From Mariannaea sp. PMI_226 (Eukaryota > Ascomycota > Sordariomycetes > Hypocreales > Nectriaceae), in assembly GCA_024336345.1 (NCBI GenBank), contig JANFOG010000017.1, forward strand, positions 480,419 to 544,418: a stretch of 64,000 nt of DNA. The letters run 5' to 3'. This document shows positions 1 to 9,949 of this stretch, in pieces. The position numbers were made by a program, and so were the translations under genes. The first letter of the stretch is position 1. Every line of letters begins with the position of its first letter. Under the pieces are notes generated by a model. That model ran no database searches. It was not told where the DNA came from and saw only the letters and a program-made list of their open reading frames with translations.

Positions 1-1
1 A

Positions 2-1125
2 CCTGATGACCTTCCAGTCAACATTCATGATGAACATCTTCGTGATGCAGCCCGTTCTGGGCGCCCTTCCAAGCAGACAAATGAGAAGCAACAAGAGGTT
101 ATTGCGAAGTTGTGCCGCGACCGGTATGGAAGGGAAAAAACGTGTGCTGATATTGCTGGCGAGCTTAGTGAAGAAGGATACGATATATCGGCTACGACGA
201 TATGGCGAATCCTCCGGAAAGCTGGGTTCAGAAAGACGAAGCCCACAAGGAAGCCCGGGCTAACGAAGAAAATGCGAAAAGAACGTCTTGAATGGTGTCT
301 TGAGCATCGTCATTGGACTCTTGAGGATTGGATGAATGTTATTTGGTCTGATGAGACTTCTGTTATCCTACTCCACCGACGAGGAAGCTATCGTGTATGG
401 CGACGAACCTGGGAAGCCTTCGTCCGAAGCTGTATTCGAGAGAGATGGAAAGGAGCTTCTGAGTTCATGTTTTGGGGCTGTTTTTCATACTGGAAGAAAG
501 GCCCTTGTCACTGTTGGGCTCCGGAAACCGCAATAAACGTCTTGCCGATGAGGTTATCCAGAAAATGAACGAAGAGCTTGAGCCTCTTTTCCGCGAAGAA
601 TGGAGCTTTCGAATTCAATGCGACGACTGCATCTTCGTCAGTTTCCGGGCCCAAAGCCCGTTTTTCGATGGAATAAGCAGACGGGCAAGCTAACAAGAGG
701 TTCGAAAGGTGGTATCGACTGGTACCGTTATCAGACCACAATTTTGGTCCCAAAGATGTTTCCCTTTGCTAAGGAATGTGCTAAAGACCGGCCTAATACT
801 ATTGTACAAGAAGATAAAGCTCCTGCCCACAATCACTATATCCAACAACGCTGTTATGATCTACATAAGGTCTCACGGCTCCTTTGGTGTCCGAATTCCC
901 CAGACCTCAATCCTATTGAGCCAGCCTGGCCTTGGATGAAGAGACGAACTACAAGAAAAGGAGCCCCAAAAAAACAGGCAAGATGCTGTAAAGGCTTGGA
1001 AAGTTGCTTGGAATGAGCTGCCGCAAGAGACAATTCAAGCTTGGATTGAACGTATCCCTCGTCATGTTGAAAAAATCATCGAGTTGGAGGGTGGAAATGA
1101 ATACAAGGAAGGTCGGACAGACTAG
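2..1125 (+). pseudogene. Tc1-like DD34E transposase, frameshifted
   Basis: Decayed cut-and-paste transposase of the Tc1/mariner superfamily, open at the left window edge. Reading from base 2, the first frame gives the helix-turn-helix region and the first catalytic aspartate in WSDETSV. Frame changes near 500, 600 and 960 are then needed to recover the second aspartate (VQEDKAPAH) and the glutamate (SPDLNPIEPAW), which lie 34 residues apart (DD34E). The natural C-terminus (after IPRHVEKIIELEGG) reaches a TAG at 1123-1125. At least three frameshifts make it non-autonomous. No left terminal repeat is visible because the window starts inside the gene; a right terminal repeat may lie near 1190-1240 but cannot be paired. 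This is not the same Tc1 family as the intact element at 24.4 kb. Confidence 0.85.
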
Positions 1126-1330
1126 AGGGTACATTGGGAACCAACACATACAAATTTAGTAGCAATTTGCTTTTTTGTACTGCACTAGTGTCTTTAGCGC
1201 GAGCAGAAACTTTTGAAATACACATCTGTACATGGGGTGGATTTGGATTATCTTGACAGGGGTAGAGTTTATTTAATTTGGCTCAGTGTTGGCATTGCAA
1301 ACTAGTCACTTATTTGCTTTTTATGCGCGT

Positions 1331-1347
1331 GTCACGTAAGGTACGCG
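1331..1347. promoter_or_regulatory. 17-bp motif shared with upstream region of another OrsD-family ORF
   Basis: The motif begins GTCACGTAAG and ends ACGCG. It recurs inverted at 21530-21546 with 15 of 17 positions identical. Both copies lie 100-140 bp upstream of an OrsD/recombinase-family start codon (1448 and 21668). The GTCACGTAAG core resembles a bZIP half-palindrome, so a promoter site or a conserved element end are both possible. Function is inference. Confidence 0.3.
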
Positions 1348-1447
1348 ACCATGGATTCACGTAGAAGTTCACAAGTTGCCTTTGACGGAACTCTCCCTTA
1401 AAACTACATTCACAATATTAGCGATGCTATCCTAAATGTAAGCTACT

Positions 1448-2794
1448 ATGGCTGACGCAAGCATATACCCCTTTGTTCACCTACCCCAATATTCCATCAT
1501 TATATGCCAGATATGCCAGTTTGCATGTCTTTCACACGAGGTTCCACGGCATCTGCAACAACGTCATGGCAATATTGAAATTGCAGAGCGCCAAAGAGTT
1601 GGACAACGTGTTCTTGGGATTCCAGAGCTGCTGAGAAATGTTGACGATCTGGGAAAGCTTGCAATACCACCCCCAAGCAAAGAGCCCATTCAGTTCCTCG
1701 CTCCTCCAAGGTCTGACGGACTTCAATGTCGAAAATGTCATTACATCTCTCGCCATGTTCAAAAGATGCAGGAACACTGCCGAGAGACCCACAACTGGCA
1801 AAACCCTAGAAGTGCGGGCCGCCCCTTGAGTGGAACAGAGACAACGGTGGAGCTGCCTTGGAGAGATGGCATCTATTGCCAGCGATTCTTCCCTTCCAGA
1901 GCAGGGAGTCGATGGTTTGAAGTGGGTCAAAAAGCGAAGGCGTCGAGAAAGCAGCCTGGTATTACACGATCGTCAATTGCCACCCTTTCAGGCTTACCAG
2001 ACAAACCACCGTCTCTGACACCTGAAGCTTATGCCCATGTGAAGGCTGTGATGGAACGAGAGGAGAGGTACCACCAAGTAGAAAACCAACCAAGAAACAG
2101 CAGCAGAGTGCTTGGACAACAATCTTTCACTTCTACAAGCCTATGGCTGGAGCGAACGCGGTGGCACCTGACCTTTCAAGATAGTCGACGGGATATTTTA
2201 CGTGCACTTACGCAGCTACCTAACCGGCGGTCTCTAGATACAGACGTCTTCATCGGACAAGGATATAAGGATGGAGATCCAGACATTGTCAGCGCCTCAA
2301 TCAGCGAGCAAAAAATAGCATGCATTCTCGGAGCTATGGACCCTGTGTTGGATCGGTGCGAACAAACCGTACATCATACATGCCGCAGTTTATTGTGCTG
2401 GCTGCGGAGTAATCAAATGAACTCTTGCCACAACAAGGAATTTGCCCTCGTGGCAGAGGAGAGCAGTCGACAGTGGTATCGCACACTTTGGAAGAGGTTT
2501 CTCGCTTTCGTTCTACGGGTATGCAGGATGGATAAAAGGCTACAACTGGAAACGAATTTGACGGCAAGAGTTAGGACCTTCACCTTTTTCGAGAGCATTT
2601 GGCAACACCGTGTGTGGAATTTTGTCGATACCTCGAAAGGTGTAAGGCCGAATTCAGCGGCGTGCGGGGAGAGGACAGCGGATGCGGCCATAGACCAAGG
2701 CGATGATGCATACTGGGTTGCGGATGAAGGTTTTGAGCGATCCGAACGCGAAGTGTATCCCGGCCATCTACTTATTGAGGAATACGGGCTATGA
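1448..2794 (+). CDS. OrsD-family (DUF3505) protein, probably 3'-truncated
   Basis: 448-residue ORF from an ATG. The N-terminal ~160 residues carry the fungal OrsD (PF12013, former DUF3505) pattern: a cysteine pair with CQICQFACLS and a following HLQQRHG, then CRKCHYISRHVQKMQEHC and H, then the diagnostic WRDGIYCQRFFPS segment. Residues ~230-400 match the linker that precedes the recombinase-like core in the 9.9-kb protein (DRCEQT..CRSLLCWLRS and the WKRFLAFVLRVCRMD stretch). The ORF stops before any recombinase core or helicase, and LINE sequence begins about 40 bp later, so I read it as the 5' part of a longer gene cut by rearrangement. Proteins of this domain occur alone, as in the Aspergillus orsellinic acid cluster (orsD), or fused to RecQ-type telomere-linked helicases. 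Molecular role unknown; zinc binding is likely. A short expressed gene cannot be excluded. Confidence 0.8.
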   Translation: MADASIYPFVHLPQYSIIICQICQFACLSHEVPRHLQQRHGNIEIAERQRVGQRVLGIPELLRNVDDLGKLAIPPPSKEPIQFLAPPRSDGLQCRKCHYISRHVQKMQEHCRETHNWQNPRSAGRPLSGTETTVELPWRDGIYCQRFFPSRAGSRWFEVGQKAKASRKQPGITRSSIATLSGLPDKPPSLTPEAYAHVKAVMEREERYHQVENQPRNSSRVLGQQSFTSTSLWLERTRWHLTFQDSRRDILRALTQLPNRRSLDTDVFIGQGYKDGDPDIVSASISEQKIACILGAMDPVLDRCEQTVHHTCRSLLCWLRSNQMNSCHNKEFALVAEESSRQWYRTLWKRFLAFVLRVCRMDKRLQLETNLTARVRTFTFFESIWQHRVWNFVDTSKGVRPNSAACGERTADAAIDQGDDAYWVADEGFERSEREVYPGHLLIEEYGL

Positions 2795-2830
2795 TGAGTT
2801 GGAAGGATCCATTATTATCGTCGTCTCCTG

Positions 2831-3180
2831 TCATCCATAAATATCGATCCTGAAGTTGCGGTTTCCAATATCATTATGAGGCGGCCATTCCGGAGCACTC
2901 AGATCAATCATATCGCGGCCGCTGAAAAGAGCGAGACGACTCCGTAGCTTGACGTGGATTCGGAACGATAGCCTGCTGTCAAGCCAGATGCCCAGCCAGC
3001 GTAGGGTAGGGCTGACTCGGGATGTTTCTCGGTATCGCCGTGACGTACCGCCGGAACATTGACATCCTATCTGATGTGCAACCACCGTAGGGTTGGCTAC
3101 GAGTGAGAAATTGCCCTTGGAGATTCTGCAACAGGGCTCTCCGTTGGTGCAAGTGGACATTGCGGATGTTCCGGGCATGG
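2831..3180 (-). pseudogene. Tad-type LINE reverse transcriptase fragment
   Basis: The minus strand encodes a short piece with the stretch LRWLGIWLDSRLSFRIHV, the segment following the catalytic core in fungal Tad-clade LINE reverse transcriptases. It is about 350 bp, frameshifted, and has neither the YADD box nor the RNase H domain. It abuts the truncated OrsD ORF and probably marks the break that removed that gene's 3' half. Bases 3181-3300 beyond it are AT-rich with no readable gene. Confidence 0.65.
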
Positions 3181-3197
3181 TCGGATAAATTTTTCAT

Positions 3198-3505
3198 AAT
3201 AAATTTTAAGTTTCAAATTTTTTGATTATATAATAATTCTGCGACAGCAATTGTAGATAGTTTAGCTCAGCACGTCCTGTGCTCACTTAGGAGACTCACA
3301 GTGGCTGGTGATGGCTGGTGGTGTGGCTGACCCACTCGCCCCACACGACTTGGGGTGTTCCCGTGGCAACACCCTCTTGTCTTATCTCAGTACCACCCAC
3401 TCCACCTCCACGCTGATTCCATCGGCATCATCATCAATACTTTAATATTGCCATAGGCCACCCGGATGCTGCCTCATTTCTGCAATTGTTCTTCGTGTCG
3501 GTGAC
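3198..3505. other. Intergenic, promoter side of the nuclease-like gene
   Basis: No coding signal. AT-rich at 3190-3240, then a more balanced stretch with a TGGCTGGTGATGGCTGGTG short direct repeat near 3301. It should hold the promoter of the gene starting at 3506; I see no clear TATA box. Confidence 0.4.
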
Positions 3506-5010
3506 ATGCACCATTTTCGCGAGGAACGTTCTATCATTGATTGGCTAGAACATGTTTCTCTTCCTCTCCGTAAACCGCAGAATGAACAGAACGACTACAA
3601 CCAACGATCCAAAAAGCGCAAATACCATCACGACCACCGACCACTTTCGCCACCGACATCCCTTTCCAACTCGATCAGTGCCAACACCGACATGGTGTCT
3701 CCTACCAAGACACCTCAGACGCGTAAGAAGCGAAAGGCGAACGATGCCAACACAGAAGACCAAGATGCGACACCTACACAGGTACGGGGCATCCTAAACC
3801 TGGACGAGAGCGATGCATTTTCGCTGTCATCCGCTTCAGTCAGCCAAACGTCGAACAGGTCTTCTCCGACAAGGCTGTTTCCGCAACTTTCGCTCTATCC
3901 CAATGGTCTTGAACGGAAACCCATGGATCTGCGAGATCGAGACCTTCCCTACGATCTAGTGAACCTCATCAAGGAGATGAAAGCAATACAGAGGGGTCGG
4001 AAGGTTGTTCCGGCTTGTCTCGAAGTTAGTCGGCCATTAAATGATCCAATTACGCCTAGGTGAACCTTGACTGACTTGACTCAGCCGACAATAGAGCTGA
4101 AGATATACGAGAACGAGGTCAACTCTAGGCTTTACAGCGACTTTGACAACTCTGTATATGACTATGATGGCAACGACTGGGCCGAACCAGATAGTCTTAT
4201 TGACAATGTTATGAGAACCGTCGATATAGCGTTAGATTGCGACTCAACGCAACAAGATGAAACAGGATGGAATCATCTCGTGCACTCGCCACTGCTCGAC
4301 CTCACTCTCGATCGTCTGCCCCGGAACCTGGTTAGCTTTGTACCATGGTAAGTCCTCGTCTGAATTGCATATCCAATCTCATCTGACTTCTTCAGCATGG
4401 GGGCAAACATCACAGCGCGCTACCGTATACCCCTAGCGCCTGGCGCCAGAGTCGACTACGCCATGTTCATCAACCCCAAACTTGAAGACGACCCACGAAT
4501 AGAAAGTGCGATCGAGTCCCTTCGGCGCGGAATGCCCGAGGCAAGCGTCAACCATACGACATTCACACCTCTCAACAAGCGGCCTATTAGTGTCAGTATT
4601 GAGACGAAGCGGTTGGATGGATCGGGAGATAAAGCGGTTCTCCAGATTGGAATTTGGCAGGCCGCACAGTGGAAACTACTATGCGAGCATGCAGGAGATG
4701 CGGTTGACAAACTTTCGTTCATTCCGGGATTAGTTGTCGAGGGACATGAGTGGAAGTTGGTGGCTACGACACACAAGGAAGGCAAAACGGTAAGTTGATG
4801 CATAATCGAAATTCCGTGGTACGGCCACTAACTGTTCGATAGGTGCTCTGGACTAGTCAAAACTTTGGTGATACGCTGTCTCCCCTTGGTACGTTCCAGA
4901 CCATGGCGGGCGTGCGGAAACTCAAGAGGTGGACGGAAATGGTTTATTGGCCATGGTATAAGGAACATGTGTTGAAGTTGGCATCTCAGTCGTTGCCCGA
5001 CAAGACGTGA
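3506..5010 (+). CDS. PD-(D/E)XK nuclease-like domain protein (fungal PDDEXK family), four exons
   Basis: Exons 3506-4024, 4085-4347, 4396-4789 and 4843-5010 join in frame to 447 residues. The introns are 60, 48 and 53 bp; donors are GTTAGT, GTAAGT and GTAAGT, acceptors CAG, CAG and TAG, with CTGAC/CTAAC branch sites. Residues 1-150 are basic, Ser/Pro-rich and probably disordered, including a KKRK stretch that could act as a nuclear signal. The C-terminal half has the layout of the fungal PD-(D/E)XK-like family: a conserved acidic/Tyr pair (VDY, about D281), then SIETKR with E330-x-K332 as the candidate ExK, then a conserved GHEWKL strand and a C-terminal W..VYWPWY. The domain is usually found alone in large fungal families without assigned function; nuclease activity is not demonstrated by sequence. 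All splice sites are intact, so this is probably a functional gene. Confidence 0.85.
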
Positions 5011-5296
5011 ACTTGAATATAGATGCCATGAGAATCAATGTGTTATTGAATCGAAGGGTGTGAATGAAGTGTGAACAGCGACATGCATAGGGGAAAGTCT
5101 CGATCAAGAGCTTACTGCAGGATTACCAGAGGAACTCTAGTAGAGTTCTCACATTTATATGACGACGGTCTCTACAGTATGCAAGGTTATTGGTTCAGAT
5201 GGTGATGATGGATGGATCCCCATTCCGACTACTCTGTCCTGTTGGCGGCCTGGACGTGAAGTCTGGGCTGAAGATATAGCCTAGGACCTTAACGAG

Positions 5297-5639
5297 GTGG
5301 ATAACGAATGGCTCAACAAAGAGGGCGCGCAGCGGTCAGACGACCGCTTGGACAGACCGACCTGCCAGTCGACGGCATGGAAGAGAGTGCTAGAGCACAT
5401 GGAGAAGGAAGTGGGCATATGGTTGGGACAGAAGGAGAAGACAACGATGGGAGACATTAGAAGACTTCTGCCTCCACTCCGGAGAGTGAGTGATGCGGCC
5501 TCTCCCATACCTCACTCGAGTCACCTGATATAAGGGCTCGGCCTGTAAGCACTGTGGTCTTCGCTCCATCTGCGAGAAGGTCCTGTCAGTCCACCTAAAG
5601 ACTAAGCACCGCAAAGAGACTAAGCTCGCAACTCGGTAG
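5297..5639 (+). CDS. Partial C2H2 zinc-finger ORF, two exons, 5' end unresolved
   Basis: An open frame from about 5297 ends at LLPPLRR, where a GTGAGT donor at 5487 pairs with a TATAAG acceptor near 5535. Splicing there continues in phase into a C2H2 finger (CKHCGL..HLKTKH) and a TAG at 5637-5639. No ATG lies in the frame. An acceptor-like GATATAG just upstream (around 5280) suggests further 5' exons, or the piece may be a remnant. The finger resembles those in OrsD-type proteins but is too short to assign. It sits between two intact genes on the same strand. Bases 5011-5296 hold no other readable gene. Confidence 0.4.
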
Positions 5640-6538
5640 TAAACCCGATATTGGCTATGTGATTTTATTAAGTAGGGCATATCGTTCTAGAGCTGGGCGA
5701 ACGATATCCGAAGGTCATGGCTCGTCATCACCGACAACCACCCTAACTATGGTTTTCTATCTAGCAGCATTCTCCTGTACGCTAGTCCCGACGCCGTTAA
5801 ACACCTTGCACAGAAGCTGTTTGCTGATGAGCGTACAAGGTTGGGGAATATACAGACCGGCCATGTGAGAGTGCTGCCCTGAGCTTTGGAAAGTGTGTTC
5901 TTTTTTTCTTCTTTCTTCTCATTCTAAGAAAATCACCGGTTAGACGCAGCAAATTTTCATCACAGCGATATATGGAATACAAGTTACAAGGAATGATAAG
6001 TAAAGGCGCTCCTGATTGACTACTCTGAAGAAATTCTTTTTGTCTAATCAAGGCGATCTGTATTGGTTATTGGTGAATTGGGATCTTGTTCGAGAACAGC
6101 CAATCAGAGCTTGTTTGGAGTGTGCGACGTGTCAGCCAACGACAGCCAAGGACAAGCACGTGCAAATCAGACTCGGGATCCAAAATAGAAACCATGACAT
6201 AGTTCCGGCCTTCTTGCCTGAGGCAAACCACTCGCGTTTTTGTCTGTTAACCCTGTCAAGTTGGTGTGACAGCCAACAGTAATCAAATCATGTGACTTAT
6301 GACCATTGGTTGGCGTTCAATTCTGACGCATCTCGGAGCTTTCTAGTCAAACATCCTATAAAATGACAATTTAACTCCCCTTTCACTCCTGACCACGCGA
6401 GACGTTCGTTTCGCTTAGGCACCAGACGGTATTCCCTTGCGCCAAGAAACTGCTACAGCGCGCGACCGGAGAACTGTACCTAGTCAACCAGTCATCGCCT
6501 CCAACCATTGCTACATTCTTTCGGTCTCAGTCGCCGCC
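5640..6538. promoter_or_regulatory. Intergenic region with promoter of the 6539 gene
   Basis: No gene is readable. A TATAAAAT box at 6357-6364 is followed by a pyrimidine-rich stretch (6372-6388) typical of fungal transcription starts, and a CCAAT box lies at 6100-6104. The start codon at 6539 follows about 175 bp after the TATA box in a good context (GCCGCCATGA). Confidence 0.55.
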
Positions 6539-9358
6539 ATGACTCACTTACATCCCCGAACGCTTTCCGGAATGGCACCTGCAGAAATTCTGCATCGATT
6601 TAAAAGGATCGAAGAGATAGTTGTCCGATGTAGTTCAAGGTTGTCAAGTGCTAAATCTCCGGCTAAAATATACGAAGAGAGGACGGCAGATATCCGAGGG
6701 CGCATCACCCAGTCATGGACAAGCTTGGATTCAGCTCCGGCTTCAGAAAAATCGAGACTTCGAGACGATATCGTGGAGTTAGGTGGTCAGTTAAAAGAGC
6801 TGGAAATCAACTATGAGGCCGGCGCACAGGATGAGGAGAAGGCATATAACCAGGCGTTACAAGAGATCGTAGACACGCTCTGCTACGAACTACTAGAGAT
6901 TATTGGACCTACCAAGATAGAGTCATACTTACAAAGCACCTCGGGCGAGGATTCTGCCCGGCAAGACTCCAACAATGTGGCTATTACTTATCAGCCACAC
7001 GATACCACACTCCAAAAGATCGTCGCCAGAGAAGTGTACGTTTCTAAAGGAATGCCCGAGAACAGGTACTTGAGTTCGACGACAACTCCCGCAGGCGTAA
7101 GTGCTCAACACATCGCCCACATTCCTGATTGCTTACTGACCGTCATAGAACAAACGTAAGAGAACATCGCCAGAATCCATAGGAAGGAAGCGTCGTCAAG
7201 CCGAGAAAGGTGACCATCGTACCGATTTTGACAATTCTATTGTCTCTTCTACAGTTACAGGGTCTTCGCAAAGACGAACACGGCATAGACACAGGAGACA
7301 TGGCGATAACAGGTCGACTAATGGAGAAGACCTTGAGGGCATCACAAACCCGGATGCCGGCAGCGTGTATCTTGCATTCTGGGCAAAGTCCAAGGATTGG
7401 TTAGCAGTGCTCCTACTTCCGATGCAAGACCTCCAAAGCGTGGGAATTTCGGGTTCGATAGAAAGTCTTGGTTTAGCAGAGGTTCTCCCTAGGTGCTACT
7501 GTGCTGAGCAAGGTAACTTTTCCTGGGCGGAGGGATACAACGACGGCGAGCCTCTGATCATGGAGCGAGAGTTCCCCGTGATGTACTTTGATGGCCAAGA
7601 CTTTCCCGCCAAAAGCGCCGTCGGCTGGGTCTCCGCAAGAGATTTGAGGCAGTTCGATGCGAACAACAAGAACTCACTTGTTCCTCACATACAATCGGTT
7701 CGCAAGTTTCTCAAGACTTGGGAAGGAAAGTGTTCGCCAGAACGAGGAGTAGGCGGATCAAAGCTTGAGGCACCTGACGCGCCAGAACAGTCATCAACAG
7801 ACGCCAACAACAACCCGCCTTCACATCTGAAAGGTAACTTAGTAATTTACTCCTTGATGGACTGGATCGCTTACTATATACAGTTCCTCTTCAACATCAC
7901 AGTCCTAAGATGGCAGCTCCTGACCAGGATCAAGAGAAATCCAGCTCTCTACCCACAACTCAACCAGTTTCATCTTTAGATCACGTTGCCCAGCATGACC
8001 CCCCCATTCAACAACAATCATTACTCGATCTTCGCAACGATGAGGGACAACAGCTTCGACTGGACCTGGAAAACGCTGCGACATCTTCTCATGAGCCGGA
8101 ACGGCCGCTTGATGAACCTTGTGACCTCTTTGAGCCTAGCAGTACTGCCGCACTTTCAAATACGACACAGGAGGTTCGTCAGGACGCTGATTTATTGAGA
8201 CCACATTGCAACGAGAGAGCAAGCAGGACCGCTGCCCCTGAGAAAAATATGAGAGCTGGGCTATTTGGATTATCTGTGTCAGAGCAAGCCTTTGGCGATG
8301 CTGCATGCCCACCACATCCGCCACCAAGAGAGTCGTTTCCCGTGAATCTGGTGTCAAAACCACCCAAAACGCCGGAACTCCACGCAACAGAGGCTTTCAC
8401 ATCAAGTCCATCTATCCCACACACTTCACCAGTAGCCCCTACACAACAAGCCCTGCTTTGCGCTCCACAGCAACACGCACAACTGGAGATGAGTCATCCC
8501 CACAGCAACCGACTCGTCATCGATGCTGCATGCCCGACAACAGAAGAGCGACAACCAGCACACCAGGCTCCAAGTGTGGTTGAGAGCAGCAATGACGCAT
8601 CAGACGCCGTTGGCGGTATGCCGGACTTGCATCCTATGCCGTGTAATGCGGACCACCCACATCTAAGTCAAATAGGAGCTTCGTATAACTTCGAAGCCTC
8701 CAGAACTACTGTTGTATTGCCACCGATCAGCTCCATGCTTGCGCAGGGAGTGAAAAATCCTCCGTCACACGAACCTCCCGGTCAAACGTCAACTTTGAAT
8801 GAGCAGCCGTCTTCTTTTCCCGCTCCATCGGCCCAGGCAGCCATCAATGCACCATCACCGCCATCACTATCACCGTCACTGCGTACTCGGCCGTTGACGA
8901 CCAAACTTGCCACTCGGTTGCCAGCTGTTCAAGCATCGTTTTATCAAGCATCAACTACCCAATCTGCACCTGCTCTTCCCGCTCAGGGCCCGAGCGACGA
9001 CTCGTTCCATACTCGAGGGTTGTCTGCTAGTACAGGAATTGAGCAGCGTCGCTTAACCACCCCTGATGTACCAACATCTGACTCGCATGACGGATGTAAT
9101 GCACAGGTTTCCTGCGAGCTCGAAGTCACCCACTCAACGGTTGACTGGTACAAAAAGCTTCCACAAGATTTGACCGAGTATTTAGAAAAATATCAGTACA
9201 ATAACAAATTAAGTCTTGGGATCGATGGGTTGCGGATAGCTTCGGGTCATTATACATGTCCTTTCTGTGATGAGTCGAAGAGGAAACCGTACAAGCGCCC
9301 TAGCCCTTTCTCAAACCACTTAGCAAGCCACTGGGCTGTTCTCATGAAGAAGCAGTGA
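6539..9358 (+). CDS. Large C2H2-terminated protein with N-terminal coiled coil, four exons, unrecognised
   Basis: Exons 6539-7096, 7149-7209, 7255-7833 and 7884-9358 give a continuous 890-residue protein. Introns are 52, 45 and 50 bp and all splice junctions keep phase. The ATG at 6539 is the first in frame. Residues ~15-130 are heptad-rich and acidic/basic (likely coiled coil). About residues 245-325 form a compact, conserved-looking module beginning VYLAFWAKSKDWLAVLLLP and ending GWVSARDLRQFD; its opening resembles Tudor/PWWP-like chromatin readers, which is inference. Residues ~400-800 are Pro/Ser/Thr-rich and probably disordered. The last 30 residues carry CPFC..HLASH, a single C2H2 finger. 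I do not recognise the family; a nuclear role is plausible. Codon use and the absence of stops suggest a functional gene that escaped the damage seen elsewhere in the window. Confidence 0.75.
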
Positions 9359-9592
9359 AGATGTTGTCGATATCTGTATTCACCTCAGCTGTGGGATCGG
9401 GTATGTGTGTCTCAGCGATAGAAGATCGGCGATTGATACGTAATGACGAATTTAGGAGTTCTTCTTCATTCAAACGTGCCACAACCGGTGTACAATAGAA
9501 TTTCATACGATCTAACCGAGCTCTGCTTTACTCGACGCTTATCTAGAAGTGAAAAGAGACACAGAGTCAGTGCTAAGAGCGACGGTACTACT

Positions 9593-9949
9593 ACTACTGT
9601 ACAAAGGATCGCTTGTAATTTTCTAAAATACACACTTTCTGTCCGTGCGCTGCTCCTTGTCGAATGTAATTTCATTAAATTACACACTTTTTATCCGTGC
9701 ACGCCGGTTGGTCCTACATTCGCTATAAACCTTACCAACTTTTCTTTTTGTGATAGCACTACTGCTGGTATTAGTATGCCGAGAGATAGTTGCCCCTGAG
9801 AAGGACCAAATAACTCAAGGTCTTCTTTTTCTTTCCTTCCTCCTTTTTCTTTAATCTATTGTCTATCCTACATAATACAAATGCTTGGCCCTGTTACCTT
9901 GAATCGATAAGTCTACACCACGGCCTACCGTCTGTTGGAGCCTTTCTCA
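9593..9949 (+). mobile_element. Left end and leader of candidate element family B, copy 1
   Basis: Similarity to the copy at 30713 begins abruptly at CTACTGTACAAAGGATCGC (9593) and runs through the leader into the large ORF. A more diverged third locus at 53474 starts with the same TACT-x-TACAAAGGA signature. The flanks of the three loci are unrelated, so this is the probable element terminus. No inverted partner was found at the right. Bases 9359-9592, between the previous gene and this end, contain nothing readable. Confidence 0.6.
9615..9710 (+). repeat. Two direct repeats of 51-bp period at the family B left end
   Basis: The unit starts GTAATTT, contains ACACACTTT followed by TCCGTGC, and begins at 9615 and again at 9666. 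Both units are present in the copy at 30.7 kb, and one unit with the CACTTTTTCGTCTGTGCAC core is seen in the third locus near 53529. Repeated subterminal motifs of this kind are commonly transposase or recombinase binding sites; that role is inference here. Confidence 0.6.
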
